64,000 bases of DNA from Alphaproteobacteria bacterium (GTDB lineage Bacteria > Pseudomonadota > Alphaproteobacteria > Rhodospirillales > WMHbin7). A program made the position numbers and the translations under genes. Position 1 is the stretch's first letter. Every line of letters starts with the position of its first letter. Under the pieces are notes generated by a model, which saw only the letters and a list, made by a program, of their open reading frames with translations, was not told where the DNA came from and did no database searches. The DNA is taken from NCBI GenBank assembly GCA_015231795.1, contig JADGAX010000006.1, forward strand, positions 1 through 64,000, written 5' to 3'. This document shows, in pieces, positions 62,128-64,000 of the stretch.

Positions 62128-63507
62128 CTAGCCGCCCATTTTTCCAATCAGGTTCAGCCACAGATAATCAAGCGGCCAAAGCAGCACAGCCGTAAGGGCG
62201 GCCATGATCAGGCACAATCTGGCGAAATCCCAATAGCGGGCCTGGGCGAGTTGAAGGCCGGTCATCACCGGCGGCGCCTGATAGGGCAGAATCAGGGTCG
62301 AGTAGCCTGCCACCTGGGTCATCAGAACGGCGGCGATGGGCAGTCCGGTGGCCTCGGCCAGCGTCGGGGCAAAGGGCGTCAGAACGGCGGGCACACCCGG
62401 CAAGGTGGTCGCCATGCCCACCCCGCTGGCCAGAGCGGCCAGGCTCATGAAATTCAGGAAGCCGCCGCCCGCTTCCAACGGCAGAACGTCGATCAGAACA
62501 TTGCCGACCAGCCGCCCCACACCCGCATGATCGATCACCGCCCCCAGCCCGATCACCCCCGCCACATAGAACAAAGGTTCGAAATTCGTGGCGGCCAGAC
62601 TTTTGGGCGGCAAAATGCCGGTCTTGGGCGTCAGGCATAAGATGGCGACGGCCAAACCGACCCAGGCCGAGGAAATGTGGTGCAGCGTATCCGTCATCCA
62701 CAAGCCGATGGCCAGGGCCAGCAGCAAGGCCAGCCGACGCTCGGGTGCCGACATCGGTCCCGGCGGCGGTTCTTCCAGCTTCGTCGGTTCCTGCCCGCGA
62801 TAAAGGCCCCAGAGCACGGCATAAAGGATCGCCAGTTTCGCCAATCCCAGGACAGGGAATGTGGAGACAAAATAATCGCTGTAGCCCAGCACGATGCCCA
62901 GCATCGCCTCGGCTGAACCGGCCAGCACCATATTGGGAATGTTGGAGGGCAGGATCGAGAATGCGAACAGGAAGGTCGACATGATTCCGCCCAGCACCAG
63001 CCCGTTCCAGCCCTTGCCGCCGGTTTCATAGCCCAGATGGCTGGCCAGCGCGGTCAATAGGGGCACCAGCAGAACCACGCGGCCCAGCGACGATGGCATC
63101 AGAAAAGCCAGTCCTACGCCCAGCAGAATGACGCCGAAAAGCGCCTGGGCGAACGAACGGCCCATGGCGCGCCCAATGGCATGGGCGGCGCGGTCGCCAA
63201 GCCCGGTGGCCTTGATGGCGGAACCGAAAACCACGCCCGCAAACAGCAGCCAGAAAGCCTGCGAGGTAAAGCCCGAGAAGACCACCTTGGCGGGGGCGGC
63301 CTTGAACAACATGCAGAACAGAAAGAACAGCAGCGCCGTCAGGGCCTCGGGCATGGCGCCGGTGGCCCACAAGCCGATGGCGGCCAAGGCCAATCCGGCA
63401 ACGACCGCCTCGGAAGGCGAGAAGGCCTGTGGGGGAACAAGCGCGATCCACAGACCAAGGGCGGCCAAGACAACCGCAATCAGTTGAGCGCGGCTGAGGC
63501 GTAGCAA
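62128..63507 (-). CDS. SLC13/DASS-family anion transporter
   Basis: The 459-residue inner-membrane protein has about 12 membrane segments and SLC13 features: EALTALLFFLFCMLFKAAPA, FTSQAFWLLFAGVVFG, a first helix-turn site MPSSLGRVVLLVPLL and a second one TLPGVPAVLTPFAPTLAEATG. SLC13 carriers move dicarboxylates, sulfate or citrate with Na+. The substrate cannot be read here. It lies 22 bases from the end of tRNA-Leu and follows alaS on the minus strand, with 2 bases between. Confidence 0.88.
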   Translation of the reverse strand: MLRLSRAQLIAVVLAALGLWIALVPPQAFSPSEAVVAGLALAAIGLWATGAMPEALTALLFFLFCMLFKAAPAKVVFSGFTSQAFWLLFAGVVFGSAIKATGLGDRAAHAIGRAMGRSFAQALFGVILLGVGLAFLMPSSLGRVVLLVPLLTALASHLGYETGGKGWNGLVLGGIMSTFLFAFSILPSNIPNMVLAGSAEAMLGIVLGYSDYFVSTFPVLGLAKLAILYAVLWGLYRGQEPTKLEEPPPGPMSAPERRLALLLALAIGLWMTDTLHHISSAWVGLAVAILCLTPKTGILPPKSLAATNFEPLFYVAGVIGLGAVIDHAGVGRLVGNVLIDVLPLEAGGGFLNFMSLAALASGVGMATTLPGVPAVLTPFAPTLAEATGLPIAAVLMTQVAGYSTLILPYQAPPVMTGLQLAQARYWDFARLCLIMAALTAVLLWPLDYLWLNLIGKMGG

Positions 63508-63509
63508 GA

Positions 63510-64000
63510 TTATCCCGCCTTGGCGGCGATGGCAGCGCGGATGGCCTCCAGCGCGTCATTGGCCTTGGCGCCTTCGGGTCCGCCCGCCTGCGCCATGTCG
63601 GGGCGCCCGCCGCCGCCCTTGCCGCCCAAGGCTTCGGAACCGGCGCGCACCAGATCGACCGCAGAAATCTTGGCCGTCAAATCGGCGCTGACCGCGATGA
63701 CCAGCGACGCCTTGCCTTCGGCAACGCTGATCAGGGCCACGATGCCCGAACCAAGGGCTGCCTTCATCTCGTCGGCCATGCCCTTCAAATCTTTGGCGGG
63801 CACGTCTTCCACCACGCGCCCATCGAAGGCGACGCCGTTCACCTGTTGGGCCGACGGAGCCGCAGCGCCACCACCCATGGCGGCCTTTTTGCGGGCATCC
63901 GAAAGCTCGCGTTCCATCTTCTTGCGGTCATCCAGCAGGGCGGCCACGCGATCGGCCAATTCGCTGGGCGCGATCTTTAGTACATTGGCGGCCTTGGCCA
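63510..64000 (-). CDS. alaS: Alanyl-tRNA synthetase, C-terminal part (cut by the window edge)
   Basis: The frame continues past the right edge; 163 codons are visible. The sequence shows the end of the coiled coil ([21 protein letters not shown]) and the DHHA1 domain with [16 protein letters not shown], the nucleotide-binding Gly-rich motif at the C-terminal end of AlaRS. The catalytic and editing domains lie outside the window. The SLC13 gene follows after 2 bases. Confidence 0.95.
   Translation of the reverse strand, partial: AKAANVLKIAPSELADRVAALLDDRKKMERELSDARKKAAMGGGAAAPSAQQVNGVAFDGRVVEDVPAKDLKGMADEMKAALGSGIVALISVAEGKASLVIAVSADLTAKISAVDLVRAGSEALGGKGGGGRPDMAQAGGPEGAKANDALEAIRAAIAAKAG

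Overview
The window reads as chromosome of a GC-rich alphaproteobacterium, most likely a member of the Rhodospirillales. The evidence is an uninterrupted alphaproteobacterial-type division and cell-wall (dcw) cluster ending in ftsZ and then lpxC, tight ATGA/TGATG gene overlaps, the rplY-pth-ychF group, an argH-lptM-lysA group divergent from a TlpA gene, and sensory genes typical of free-living freshwater or soil relatives (HD-GYP, bacteriohemerythrin, bacteriophytochrome). This assignment is an inference from gene content; no rRNA gene is present.

Region 1-5.2 kb is accessory: an AT-rich gene for a membrane-anchored protein of unknown function, preceded in the same operon by an orphan HlyC-type acyltransferase, then a zinc-ribbon protein, an HD-GYP regulator, a hicAB toxin-antitoxin pair with a palindromic operator, and a small zinc-ribbon protein. 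Region 5.2-7.6 kb is the conserved rplY-pth-ychF operon. The last 365 bp of ychF occur a second time at 9916-10280 with one mismatch. The two copies flank a 2.28-kb insert carrying a PD-(D/E)XK-like protein and two lipoproteins.

Region 10.3-20.5 kb holds a DUF1223 protein, a MXKDX-repeat protein, and a TetR regulator divergent from an amidohydrolase and a 1147-residue MFS/PlsC/acyl-ACP synthetase fusion, with three copies of one 13-bp operator between them. Then come tRNA-Lys, a MoxR/VWA pair, bacteriohemerythrin and a TPR protein. Region 20.6-40.2 kb, all on the minus strand, is lpxC and the dcw cluster, transcribed mraZ-rsmH-ftsL-ftsI-murE-murF-mraY-murD-ftsW-murG-murC-murB-ddl-ftsQ-ftsA-ftsZ. 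It is headed by a promoter overlapped by TGGG boxes with 10-bp spacing (MraZ operator).

Region 40.5-51.8 kb has glmM and thiD separated by a compact element of three perfect hairpins, a methyltransferase, a putative glycosyltransferase, lysA, a 43-residue LptM-type lipoprotein, argH, two TlpA-like thioredoxins, uvrB and cobA. Region 51.8-59.1 kb is again accessory: palindromic repeats, an M48 protease, a DUF805 protein, an integrase remnant, a bphP-bphO photoreceptor operon and a pentapeptide-repeat membrane protein. Two identical 39-bp terminators lie on either side of most of it. Region 59.3-64 kb has gluQRS, an HNH nuclease, dsbB, a DedA-family protein, tRNA-Leu, an SLC13 transporter and the 3' end of alaS.

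The least explained parts are the ychF 3'-end duplication and its cargo, the HlyC-like operon, and the glmM-thiD hairpin element. Starts were moved from the longest frame to internal codons wherever a Shine-Dalgarno sequence, an overlap with the upstream gene, or family length supported it.
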